From Bacteroides xylanisolvens XB1A (lineage in GTDB: Bacteria; Bacteroidota; Bacteroidia; Bacteroidales; Bacteroidaceae): a stretch of DNA of 64,000 nt. The DNA is taken from assembly GCF_000210075.1 (NCBI RefSeq), contig NC_021017.1:2814678-2878677 (forward strand). Direction: 5' to 3'. This document shows, piece by piece, positions 47,317-55,148 of the stretch (positions within the stretch are counted from its first letter, which is position 1; every line of letters starts with the position of its first letter). Position numbers and translations under genes: made by a program. The notes beneath the pieces are model-generated. The model saw nothing but the letters and a program-made list of their open reading frames with translations, was not told where the DNA came from and made no database searches.

Positions 47317-48562
47317 GTTCAATAGTATCAGTTTGATTAGTAATATTCTTAGCTAAAGGATATGCCGCTAATTGTAATCCGGCAACAATCACCAGCGCAT
47401 ATTTCAATGCAAAATCCTGCGATACACAATAAGCAAGGAAGATAAACAGTAGTAAACCGAAAGCTCTTCCAAGGAAAAGGCCGAACTCATGGCTTAGGAT
47501 ATATGCATATTCGTTTCTATTCTCAATCTTTGCAACTGCATCAATTGTTCTCATCATAATGGGGAAGTAAGCCAGGTCGAACAAAGGCTGGAATATCACT
47601 TTGCAAAGGACGAAAAGGATCACTCCTGTAGCAGAGAAGAGAATACCGTTGAATAGTGTACCGACAAAGAATACGATTAATCCTCCTACAAAGATTTTCA
47701 AACGGTCTTGCGGGCGGGCCATACGTCCTAATACATACACCAGGACAGCGGTCAGTGCCCCGCTAACTCCCTGAATCAATCCTAACGCTCCTTCATCTCC
47801 TACCAGCTTCAATACCAATATAGCTGGTGCTGTTACTAAAAAACCTTGAACCATTCCTTTCAATCCGGCTAGCCACAGCATCTTTTTCCAAAGTATGTTG
47901 AAGCGGAAATAGAGGAAGTTTGTTTCTTTGGGGTTCTCGAATTTACCTTTCCACAGTGTCATGCAGGCGATAACGGTAATGACTACTGCTGCCATCGTAA
48001 CTACACAGTAAGAGGTATTGATATTGAAGAGGAATCCGAAAACTTCTTTTCCATCTATCTGGCTGATAAATGCGCCTATAATTAAAGGAACACCGATGGA
48101 GGTAATAGAAAAGAAGAAAGACTCTAGTCCGAAGAAATAGTTACGGCTGTTGTCGTTGGTATTATAGAGAGCCAGCAGGTATCGGTTGGTCCAGAAGAAA
48201 CCAGAAGCTGCTCCCATTAAAAAGCCGGCTAGACCAAGTTCGATGAAGCCAAGTGACTTGATGGTCATCATACCGAACATGGAAATGCCACTTACCAGGA
48301 TTCCTACCGAATAAAGCGTCTTCACACTGTATTTCTTTAGCAGATAACCGTTAACAAGAGAGGTAGTAATGATGCCTATATACATTGCCAGCTGATAAAA
48401 AGCAACCATCACCGGATCGCTCGTGTTCCTCATGATATAGGCTCCCACAAAGATTTCTACTATCGGTAGTACCAATGCATAAAGCATATTGGTAACCAAC
48501 AGTGTTCTCATGTTAGGTTCCTGTTGCTTAAAGAACAGATATTCTTTTTTCAGTTTATTCAT
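47300..48562 (-). CDS. MFS-type sugar permease
   Basis: 420 residues with about 12 hydrophobic segments (LLVTNMLYALVLPIVEIFVGAYIM, LAMYIGIITTSLVNGYLLKKY, and so on to YALVIVAGLQLAAYPLA). Short basic loops such as GYLLKKYSVKT and GRMARPQDRLK match major facilitator topology. The ATG shares its first base with the TAA of the GH130 gene, so translation is coupled. It probably takes a di- or oligosaccharide across the inner membrane for phosphorolysis by the GH130 enzyme. Confidence 0.85.
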   Translation of the reverse strand: MNKLKKEYLFFKQQEPNMRTLLVTNMLYALVLPIVEIFVGAYIMRNTSDPVMVAFYQLAMYIGIITTSLVNGYLLKKYSVKTLYSVGILVSGISMFGMMTIKSLGFIELGLAGFLMGAASGFFWTNRYLLALYNTNDNSRNYFFGLESFFFSITSIGVPLIIGAFISQIDGKEVFGFLFNINTSYCVVTMAAVVITVIACMTLWKGKFENPKETNFLYFRFNILWKKMLWLAGLKGMVQGFLVTAPAILVLKLVGDEGALGLIQGVSGALTAVLVYVLGRMARPQDRLKIFVGGLIVFFVGTLFNGILFSATGVILFVLCKVIFQPLFDLAYFPIMMRTIDAVAKIENRNEYAYILSHEFGLFLGRAFGLLLFIFLAYCVSQDFALKYALVIVAGLQLAAYPLAKNITNQTDTIEHENDK

Positions 48563-49620
48563 TACTTCTTTTGTGTCTGTTTTAATACGTTTAATATCTC
48601 TGAAATGGAAAGCTCTGCCTTACAAATCACTTCATCGCTTGCTCCATAATACATGGTTATCGTATCGCCGTCCACCAAATGCCCATTAGTGAAAACTACA
48701 TTTCCGAAGAAACCTGTTTGCTCATAAGCGGCGATAGGTTCCATGATCGGTTCTTCGCTTCTTGCAATCACTTTTGAAGGGTCATTTAAATCGAGTAATA
48801 AAGCCCCCAAGCAATAACGGTGATTAAAATCGGCTCCATGATAAATCTCCAGCCAGCCTTCTTCTGTCTTTATTGGAGCTGCCCCTGCCCCTACACGTGC
48901 GCAATCCCACATTCCGTCACGAGTGGTTGCCACACATTTGTGGTTTCCCCAATGCAAGCGGTCGGGCGATTCTGCCAACCATATATAATTGCCGCCAAGT
49001 TCGGGACTGCTCGGGCGATGAAGAGCGAAATACTTGTCACCTATCTTCTGTTCGAATAATGCACAATCTTTGTTATGCGGTGGGAATATCATTCCATGCC
49101 GTGTATAGTTTTTCCAATCATTGGTGTGAATCAGTCCAACCCCTACAGCTACCGACGATACTTCTGTGAAAGTAAGGTAAAAACCATCTTTGGTTGTTGC
49201 AACACGGCAATCCTCAATACCGAATGCTTCCAGCTCTCCTTTTCCGAAAATAGGTGGAAATTCCGGTTCATCTTTGAAGTGAATACCGTCGGTACTTGAA
49301 ACCAATCGTAAGTAAGACATCGTGGTCAGATAATTCTTTCCTTTGTAACCGATAACGCGTGGGTCTGAAGCATCTAAATCGGGATCATTCTTTAAAAACG
49401 AAACCACTTCTATTTTTCCTTTTTCATTATATATAGGAAAACTGATAATTCCTTCTTTCTGTATAGGTCTTTCTGCGACGCGCAAAAGTAACCAAATTTT
49501 GCCTTGATATTTGAAAACTCCGGGATTTAACAAACATGTAATTTCCATTCCGTTGATTCCCGCTTTTAAATCTTTTGGAGCCAGTAGGGGGTTCTGCTCA
49601 CATCTTTTAGCTATATCCAT
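48562..49620 (-). CDS. GH130 family glycoside phosphorylase (beta-mannoside type)
   Basis: 352 residues from ATG 49620; the open frame extends to 49653 but the MDIAKRCEQNPLLAP start is favoured. It is a five-bladed propeller enzyme of GH130 (DUF377): NPLLAP near the N-terminus, CLLNPGVFKYQGKIWLLLRVAER, then FGIEDCRVA containing the catalytic Asp137, and late KYFALHRP and EIYHGAD motifs. No signal peptide, so it is cytoplasmic. GH130 enzymes split beta-mannosides with phosphate to give mannose 1-phosphate; some subgroups are hydrolases. Together with the MFS permease this indicates energy-saving intake of a beta-mannosyl sugar. It is the first gene of the minus-strand operon. Confidence 0.9.
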   Translation of the reverse strand: MDIAKRCEQNPLLAPKDLKAGINGMEITCLLNPGVFKYQGKIWLLLRVAERPIQKEGIISFPIYNEKGKIEVVSFLKNDPDLDASDPRVIGYKGKNYLTTMSYLRLVSSTDGIHFKDEPEFPPIFGKGELEAFGIEDCRVATTKDGFYLTFTEVSSVAVGVGLIHTNDWKNYTRHGMIFPPHNKDCALFEQKIGDKYFALHRPSSPELGGNYIWLAESPDRLHWGNHKCVATTRDGMWDCARVGAGAAPIKTEEGWLEIYHGADFNHRYCLGALLLDLNDPSKVIARSEEPIMEPIAAYEQTGFFGNVVFTNGHLVDGDTITMYYGASDEVICKAELSISEILNVLKQTQKK

Positions 49621-49650
49621 AATATTTCGATTAGTGATTATTTCTGTGAA

Positions 49651-49658
49651 CAAAAGTA
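49651..49658 (-). promoter_or_regulatory. -7 element of the GH130-to-SusD operon
   Basis: On the minus strand the sequence reads TACTTTTG, matching TAnnTTTG, 30 bp before the chosen ATG. No clear -33 element. Confidence 0.45.
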
Positions 49659-49909
49659 TGAGATGAAAGACAGGAAAGCGTTTACTATATTCTCAAAGAG
49701 GTGTACACATGCTCAAGAACATGTTTTTAAGAGGATGATATTGGGGAATGATTTTAGAAGAGGCAGGGATATTCGTATTTATATGCTGTACTATTTAAAA
49801 GCTTGATTTATAGATGGATGTGCACTTCGTTGAAGTGTATTATATTCTCATAAGTGTATAGTATAGTTTCTTTGAGGAGTGCAAAAGAAACATATAAAGA
49901 TAAAAAAAT

Positions 49910-49957
49910 AAGAGGCCAAACTCAAAAATATAATTTGAGGAAGCCTCTTGTTTTTTC
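49910..49957. terminator. Strong bidirectional terminator
   Basis: A nested stem: AAGAGGC (49910-49916) with GCCTCTT (49943-49949), and inside it CTCAAA with TTTGAG. On the plus strand it is followed by GTTTTTTC; on the minus strand by TATTTTTTTATC. It most likely ends the minus-strand nadB and small-lipoprotein transcript. Confidence 0.8.
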
Positions 49958-49986
49958 TTTTTAATAAAAATGATACTGTAAATCCT

Positions 49987-50017
49987 ATTTCTTCACGTAT
50001 GGATAATCTATCGTATA
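49987..50017. repeat. Left copy of a 31-bp direct repeat derived from the nadB 3' end
   Basis: 30 of 31 bases are identical to 50366-50396. Read on the minus strand it encodes YTIDYPYVKK and a TAG stop, the same C-terminus as NadB (YTIDYPHVKK), but without the gene in front. A few preceding codons (S-D-R-L) also resemble NadB (S-R-G-L-H). Confidence 0.85.
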
Positions 50018-50085
50018 TAATCTGTCAGAGTTTGTTTGATAGAGGTGAAGCCGTTAAAAAAAAATTGTTAGACAGCTTCTTTTCG

Positions 50086-50367
50086 TTATCGGTTTGGTAT
50101 ACTGTCTTTATAAATAGTAATTGTCCTTTTTCTTGTTGAATCATTCTTGATACTGGTTACATCTCCCCGGGTCGTGAAATACACATAGTTTCCCAGATCG
50201 AGAAAACGGTATACTTTCACTCCGTCGTGCTCGAACAGATAACTGACTTCATAAGTCTGGTTATTTTCTGATTTTCCGCTTTTCAGTGGAATACCTGCAT
50301 AGCAGGAAGCTAGTCCCGTTATGCAGAAGAAAAGAATAAAGGTCCGAATCAATGTTTTCATAATCAT
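50086..50367 (-). CDS. Small lipoprotein (DUF4884-like)
   Basis: 93 residues. The ATG overlaps the nadB TGA (ATGA), so it is translationally coupled to nadB. The SPII signal TLIRTFILFFCITGLASC is followed by a short beta-rich domain (TYEVSYLFEHDGVKVYRFLDLGNYVYFTTRGDV). It resembles the DUF4884 family of Bacteroides; no function is known. It lies exactly between two copies of the nadB 3' end, which suggests the gene was inserted or duplicated there. Confidence 0.75.
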   Translation of the reverse strand: MIMKTLIRTFILFFCITGLASCYAGIPLKSGKSENNQTYEVSYLFEHDGVKVYRFLDLGNYVYFTTRGDVTSIKNDSTRKRTITIYKDSIPNR

Positions 50368-51935
50368 TTCTTCACGTGTGGATAATCTATCGTATAATGT
50401 AATCCGCGGCTTTCCTTACGCTCCATTGCTTGGCGCATAATCAGATAACCCACATTCACCATATTACGCAATTCGCAGATTTCTCTGGACGCTACGCTAC
50501 GTTTGAACAGGCTTTCAGTCTCTTCGTAGATAATATCGAGTCTGTCCCAGGCACGTTTCAGACGGAGGTCACTGCGGACGATGCCTACGTATGTACTCAT
50601 AATTTGATTCACTTCCTTCATACTTTGCGTAATGAGCACCATTTCTTCCGGAGAGCGGGTTCCTTCGTCATTCCATTCGGGAATATCTTCATTATAAGAA
50701 TACTGATCAACCGCTTGCAGACTGTGCTTGGCGGCAGCGTCGGCATATACCACTGCTTCTATCAATGAGTTGGAAGCCAGACGGTTTCCACCATGCAATC
50801 CGGTGCACGAACATTCTCCCACGGCATAAAGGCGTTCGATGGAAGATTGTCCGTCCAGGTCGACAAGAATACCTCCGCAGAGATAGTGGGCGGCCGGGGC
50901 TACCGGGATATAATCTTTAGTGATGTCGATGCCCAGGCTAAGACATTTCTCGTAGATATTGGGGAAGTGTTTCTTTGTTTCTTCGGGATCTTTGTGGGTG
51001 ACGTCCAGATATACATGGTCGTCTCCACGGTTCTTCATCTCGTTGTCGATGGCGCGTGCCACGATGTCACGGGGAGCGAGCGAAAGACGGGGATCATATT
51101 TCTGCATGAACTCTTTTCCGTCCATGGTGCGCAGTACGCCTCCGTAACCACGCATTGCTTCCGTTATCAGGAAAGAAGGGCGGTCTCCCGGATGATACAG
51201 GGCGGTAGGGTGGAATTGTACAAACTCCATATCCTTCACCGTACCTTTGGCACGGTAAACCATGGCGATACCGTCTCCGGTAGCGACTAGCGGGTTAGTG
51301 GTTGTTTTATAAACGGCTCCTACTCCACCGGTAGCCATTAGCGTCACTTTAGCAAGATAGGTATCTACTTTTCCCGTTTTCGGATCGAGGATATAAGCAC
51401 CATAACATTTGATGTCCGGTGTCTGGCGGGTTACAGTCACTCCCAGGTGATGCTGTGTCAGGATTTCAATGGCAAACTGGTTTTCGATGACCGTGATATT
51501 CGGATGGCGTTGTACGGCTTTAATCAGGCTGTCTTGAATTTCTGCTCCTGTATTGTCTTTATGGTGAAGAATACGGAACTCCGAGTGTCCGCCTTCGCGG
51601 TGCAAGTCAAATTCGCCTTTCTCGTTTTTGTCAAAATCCACTCCCCACTTAATCAGTTCTTCAATTTGTGCGGGAGCTTCGCGCACTACCTTTTCTACTG
51701 CGGCACGGTTACTGATCCAATCGCCGGCAATCATTGTGTCTTCAATGTGCTTGTCGAAATTATCCACCAGAAGGTTGGTGACGGAGGCTACACCTCCCTG
51801 GGCGAAGTACGTATTGGCTTCTTCCAGCCCACTTTTACAGATAAGAGCAACTTTACCTTTGTGCGCCACTTTCAGCGCAAAACTCATACCGGCAATTCCG
51901 GAACCGATAACGAGGAAATCGAATTTTCTTACCAT
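50364..51935 (-). CDS. nadB: L-aspartate oxidase
   Basis: 523 residues from ATG 51935 (a GTG 18 bp upstream is less likely). The FAD-binding loop VIGSGIAGMSFALKVA is at the N-terminus. HREGGHSEFRILHHKDNTGAEIQ, QFHPTALYHPG, EAMRGYGGVLRTMDG and APAAHYLCGGILVDLDG are the conserved fumarate-reductase-like substrate motifs of NadB. It oxidises L-aspartate to iminoaspartate for quinolinate and NAD synthesis; no nadA or nadC gene is nearby. It carries a TAGCTTTG promoter element upstream and leads a two-gene operon with the small lipoprotein. Confidence 0.95.
   Translation of the reverse strand: MVRKFDFLVIGSGIAGMSFALKVAHKGKVALICKSGLEEANTYFAQGGVASVTNLLVDNFDKHIEDTMIAGDWISNRAAVEKVVREAPAQIEELIKWGVDFDKNEKGEFDLHREGGHSEFRILHHKDNTGAEIQDSLIKAVQRHPNITVIENQFAIEILTQHHLGVTVTRQTPDIKCYGAYILDPKTGKVDTYLAKVTLMATGGVGAVYKTTTNPLVATGDGIAMVYRAKGTVKDMEFVQFHPTALYHPGDRPSFLITEAMRGYGGVLRTMDGKEFMQKYDPRLSLAPRDIVARAIDNEMKNRGDDHVYLDVTHKDPEETKKHFPNIYEKCLSLGIDITKDYIPVAPAAHYLCGGILVDLDGQSSIERLYAVGECSCTGLHGGNRLASNSLIEAVVYADAAAKHSLQAVDQYSYNEDIPEWNDEGTRSPEEMVLITQSMKEVNQIMSTYVGIVRSDLRLKRAWDRLDIIYEETESLFKRSVASREICELRNMVNVGYLIMRQAMERKESRGLHYTIDYPHVKK
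50366..50396. repeat. Right copy of the 31-bp direct repeat (inside nadB)
   Basis: This is the true nadB 3' end, encoding YTIDYPHVKK and the stop. It matches 49987-50017 with one mismatch. The two copies are 379 bp apart and bracket the small lipoprotein gene. Confidence 0.85.
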
Positions 51936-51955
51936 AATCTTGTTATTTCTCACCG

Positions 51956-51963
51956 CAAAGCTA
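51956..51963 (-). promoter_or_regulatory. -7 element of nadB
   Basis: On the minus strand it reads TAGCTTTG, 21 bp before the nadB ATG. On the plus strand a weaker TACCTTGC at 52016-52023 could serve the gene at 52042. Confidence 0.5.
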
Positions 51964-52041
51964 CAAAATAAGTTACTTCGTTGTACTTTTCGTTGTCACT
52001 AATTCATAAAATTGCTACCTTGCAGGCAAAAATCTGACAAA

Positions 52042-52452
52042 ATGAATCGAATTTTTCATGCTCGCATCGCCTGGTACCAATATTTCCTGTTGGTGGTGCT
52101 TACTGTAAATGCTGTTGGCGCATTGTGGTGCAAATATATCTTGGTAGCGGTACTGTTTATGCTGATGCTGATTGTAGTGATCGAACAGATTATACATACT
52201 ACTTATACGTTGACTACAGACGGTAACCTGGAGGTTTCACGCGGCCGTTTTATTCGTAAGAAGGTTATTCCGCTTTCCGAAATCACCACAGTCAGGAAAT
52301 ACCATTCCATGAAGTTCGGTAGTTTCTCGGTGACGGATTATATCTTGATAGAATACGGAAAAGGGAAGTTTGTTTCGGTGATGCCTGTCAAGGAACAGGA
52401 ATTTGCAGAACTACTCGAAAAGAGAATGTTTGAAAAGAAGATAAAAGAGTAA
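52042..52452 (+). CDS. Small inner-membrane protein with PH-like domain
   Basis: 136 residues from ATG 52042; the open frame reaches a TTG at 52012 but ATG is preferred. Two hydrophobic helices (YQYFLLVVLTVNAVGALWC and ILVAVLFMLMLIVVIEQII) precede a soluble beta-rich domain TTYTLTTDGNLEVSRGRFIRKKVIPLSEITTVRKYHS, the pattern of bacterial PH (bPH) domain proteins. The soluble part probably faces the cytoplasm. It lies 13 bp before the dihydrolipoyl dehydrogenase gene and may be cotranscribed. Function unknown. Confidence 0.65.
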   Translation: MNRIFHARIAWYQYFLLVVLTVNAVGALWCKYILVAVLFMLMLIVVIEQIIHTTYTLTTDGNLEVSRGRFIRKKVIPLSEITTVRKYHSMKFGSFSVTDYILIEYGKGKFVSVMPVKEQEFAELLEKRMFEKKIKE

Positions 52453-52465
52453 CTGATTATATACT

Positions 52466-53809
52466 ATGAAATATCAAGTGATTATCATCGGTGGCGGTCC
52501 TGCGGGATATACGGCTGCCGAAGCTGCCGGTAAAGGTGGTTTGAGCGTATTGCTTATCGAAAAGAATAGTCTGGGTGGCGTCTGTCTGAACGAAGGCTGT
52601 ATTCCTACGAAAACATTGTTGTATTCGGCAAAGACTTATGACAGTGCAAAACATGCATCAAAGTATGCAGTCAATATCCCGGAAGTCTCTTTCGATTTGC
52701 CTAAGATAATAGCGCGTAAAAGTAAGGTAGTGCGTAAACTGGTGCTGGGAGTGAAAGCGAAGCTGACTGCCAACAATGTTACAATCGTATCGGGAGAAGC
52801 GCAGATCATTGATAAAAATACGGTTCGCTGCGGGGAAGAGACTTACGAAGGAGAGAATCTGATATTATGTACGGGTTCGGAAACCTTTATTCCTCCTATT
52901 CCGGGAGTGGACGCGGTGAACTACTGGACGCACAGAGATGCTTTGGACAGTAAAGAATTGCCGGCTTCTTTGGCTATTGTTGGTGGCGGGGTAATCGGTA
53001 TGGAGTTTGCGTCGTTCTTCAATAGTTTGGGAGTACAGGTGACGGTGGTTGAGATGATGGACGAAATCCTGGGTGGAATGGATAAGGAGCTTTCCGCTTT
53101 GCTCCGTGCAGAATATACAAAACGAGGTATTAAATTCCTGCTTAGTACGAGAGTGGTCGGCTTGTCGCAAACGGAAGAAGGGGCTGTTGTTTCTTATGAG
53201 AACGCGGAGGGAAACGGCAGTGTCATTGCAGAGAAGCTGTTGATGAGTGTCGGCCGTCGCCCGGTGACGAAAGGTTTCGGGCTCGAAAACCTGAATTTGG
53301 AGCAGACGGAGCGTGGTGCTATCAGAGTTAATGAAAAGATGCAGACTTCTGTGCCGGACGTGTATGTTTGTGGTGACCTGACAGGATTCTCTTTGCTCGC
53401 CCATACGGCTGTTCGTGAAGCGGAAGTTGCCGTACATTCCATCTTGGGAAAGGAAGATGCCATGAGTTATCGGGCTATTCCGGGCGTAGTCTATACCAAT
53501 CCGGAGATTGCTGGAGTGGGTGAAACGGAGGAGTCGGCCTCAACGAAAGGAATCAATTATCAGGTTATCAAACTTCCGATGGCTTACTCCGGCCGTTTTG
53601 TGGCGGAGAATGAAGGCGTGAACGGAGTCTGCAAAGTATTGCTGGATGAACAGCAGCGGGTGATTGGCGCTCATGTGTTGGGAAATCCGGCTTCGGAGAT
53701 TATCACTCTTGCGGGCACTGCCATTGAGCTCGGATTGACGGCAGCGCAATGGAAAAAGATTGTTTTCCCGCATCCTACGGTAGGAGAAATCTTCCGGGAA
53801 GCTCTATAA
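52466..53809 (+). CDS. lpdA: Dihydrolipoyl dehydrogenase (E3)
   Basis: 447 residues. FAD loop IIIGGGPAGYTAAEAAGKGG, redox disulfide GGVCLNEGCIPTK (Cys40, Cys45), NAD-binding loop IVGGGVIGMEFASFFNSLG, second FAD motif VYVCGDLTG, and the C-terminal catalytic pair His436/Glu441 in FPHPTVGEI. It reoxidises the lipoyl group of 2-oxoacid dehydrogenase or glycine cleavage complexes. No E1, E2 or gcv gene is adjacent, so its partner complex is encoded elsewhere. Confidence 0.95.
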   Translation: MKYQVIIIGGGPAGYTAAEAAGKGGLSVLLIEKNSLGGVCLNEGCIPTKTLLYSAKTYDSAKHASKYAVNIPEVSFDLPKIIARKSKVVRKLVLGVKAKLTANNVTIVSGEAQIIDKNTVRCGEETYEGENLILCTGSETFIPPIPGVDAVNYWTHRDALDSKELPASLAIVGGGVIGMEFASFFNSLGVQVTVVEMMDEILGGMDKELSALLRAEYTKRGIKFLLSTRVVGLSQTEEGAVVSYENAEGNGSVIAEKLLMSVGRRPVTKGFGLENLNLEQTERGAIRVNEKMQTSVPDVYVCGDLTGFSLLAHTAVREAEVAVHSILGKEDAMSYRAIPGVVYTNPEIAGVGETEESASTKGINYQVIKLPMAYSGRFVAENEGVNGVCKVLLDEQQRVIGAHVLGNPASEIITLAGTAIELGLTAAQWKKIVFPHPTVGEIFREAL

Positions 53810-53820
53810 ACGGATTCCGA

Positions 53821-53880
53821 TATCTGACATCGTTCATTGATGAAGATACCTATCTGATTCATTGATGAGGGGGTATCTCA
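53821..53880. repeat. Two-copy imperfect repeat upstream of the thioredoxin-like gene
   Basis: TTCATTGATGA occurs at 53833-53843 and 53858-53868 (25 bp apart), each preceded by TATCTGA, and a dyad AGATACC (53844-53850) / GGTATCT (53872-53878) overlaps them. It lies just before the ATG at 53897. It could be an operator; it does not share the 22-bp period of the larger arrays. Confidence 0.5.
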
Positions 53881-53896
53881 CTGATAAATCGAATAT

Positions 53897-55102
53897 ATGA
53901 TGAGAAAATATATAATCACTCCGGCCTTATTGGCAATAGTTTGTATGGTGATGTGTCATTGTACATTTAATCGTAAAGCGTCAGTTGCCGCCAATGAATA
54001 TTTGATTCAGGGCGAATTGGCCAATCTTCCCGACAGCATTGTGATCGGCCTGTATGAAGAAGACGGAAATATTCTCAACTGTGTCTTGAGAGATACGCTT
54101 ATGAATGGACAGTTCTCTTTCCGCGACACGGTTTCTACCACACGGAAAATGCTGATTATGTCTGATAACCGGGGCTTCCCGGGTACATGGCTGGAAGTGT
54201 GGATCGCACCGGGGGAATACATCGAAATCAAGGGACAGGACAAACTAGTGAAAACATGGGAAGTAGTAAGTGATGTGCCGGAACAGCAGGAAGAAAACCG
54301 CTTTATGGCTTGCGCGATGGCTCAACAGAAAGAACTGATGCAATACATGGCAGCGGAATATGACTGGCAACGGATGATGTTCATTGACCATCCGGGCGAC
54401 CGGGAGTTTGAAAGTCAGGCGTGGGCCAAGATAGATTCTATCCGGAAACTGTCAATGCCGTTGCAGCAGGAAATCTGGAAAAAGGAAATGGAATACATGG
54501 AAGAAGCTCCCGTCTCCCCGGTGTGGATGGACAGGTTACTGTTTTTTGCTTCCATGATGAAATATAAAACCATCATGCCTTATGAAGAAGAGGTGAAAAA
54601 ACTCTATGCCCGAATGTCCGAAGCTGATAAACAAACAGGTGGCGGACAGGAGATTACAGCCTATGTTTATCCTCCCGCTACCGTAGGAGTTGGAGATATG
54701 ATGGTGGATGGAGACCTATATGATGCGAATGATTCTCTCCGTCATATTTCCGAGTTCAAAGGAAAATTCATCTTACTCGATTTCTGGAGTAGCGGGTGTG
54801 GTCCTTGCGTGGAGTCGATACCCGAAATGGAGAAGGTGATGGATCTGTACAAGGATAAAATGACTGTGATTAGTATTAGTGAGGACCCGAAAGCACGTTG
54901 GAAAGAGTATATCAAGACGAAAGGAATAGGCGGTAACCAGTGGAACGAACTTCGTAAAGGACGTACCGGTCTTGCCCTAAACTATCAGGTACGGGGAATC
55001 CCTCATTATGTCTTGATTGCTCCTGATGGAAAAATCCAGGATGTATGGTCCGGATATGGCGCCGGTTCGCTTCTTGGACAGGTAGAGAAAAACTTGAAAT
55101 AG
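53897..55102 (+). CDS. TlpA-like thioredoxin-fold lipoprotein with DUF4369-like N-domain
   Basis: 401 residues. A signal ends around VMCHC (possible lipidation). The N-terminal half (YLIQGELANLPDSIVIGLYEEDGNIL, TLMNGQFSFRD, APGEYIEIKGQ) matches the DUF4369 pattern common in Bacteroidetes thiol-disulfide proteins. The C-terminal 140 residues are an AhpC/TlpA thioredoxin fold with active site CGPC (Cys301, Cys304) in LLDFWSSGCGPCVESIPEME and a cis-Pro loop RGIPHYVLI. It probably reduces or exchanges disulfides in the periplasm. The partner is unknown. Confidence 0.88.
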   Translation: MMRKYIITPALLAIVCMVMCHCTFNRKASVAANEYLIQGELANLPDSIVIGLYEEDGNILNCVLRDTLMNGQFSFRDTVSTTRKMLIMSDNRGFPGTWLEVWIAPGEYIEIKGQDKLVKTWEVVSDVPEQQEENRFMACAMAQQKELMQYMAAEYDWQRMMFIDHPGDREFESQAWAKIDSIRKLSMPLQQEIWKKEMEYMEEAPVSPVWMDRLLFFASMMKYKTIMPYEEEVKKLYARMSEADKQTGGGQEITAYVYPPATVGVGDMMVDGDLYDANDSLRHISEFKGKFILLDFWSSGCGPCVESIPEMEKVMDLYKDKMTVISISEDPKARWKEYIKTKGIGGNQWNELRKGRTGLALNYQVRGIPHYVLIAPDGKIQDVWSGYGAGSLLGQVEKNLK

Positions 55103-55148
55103 ATAGAGGTAAGATACGATCATTTGTTGATGTCATAAACAGTGTTAT

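Larger units (their letters stand above)
49621..50085. other. Intergenic region with GH130 promoter, terminator and nadB-end duplicate
   Basis: From right to left: a 68-bp tail after the small lipoprotein gene, a 31-bp copy of the 3' end of nadB (49987-50017), a strong hairpin terminator (49910-49957), an AT-rich stretch with short TGTGCACTTC and AAGTGTA(T) repeats (49810-49860) of no recognised role, and a minus-strand -7 element (49651-49658). No gene is supported. Confidence 0.6.

Noticed and set aside
49948..50139. 63-codon plus-strand frame
   Set aside because: It begins in the T-tract of the terminator and overlaps the duplicated nadB end and the 3' end of the lipoprotein gene on the other strand.
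52466..53809. Lipoamide dehydrogenase as part of a local 2-oxoacid dehydrogenase operon
   Set aside because: No E1, E2 or lipoyl-protein gene is present on either side within the window.
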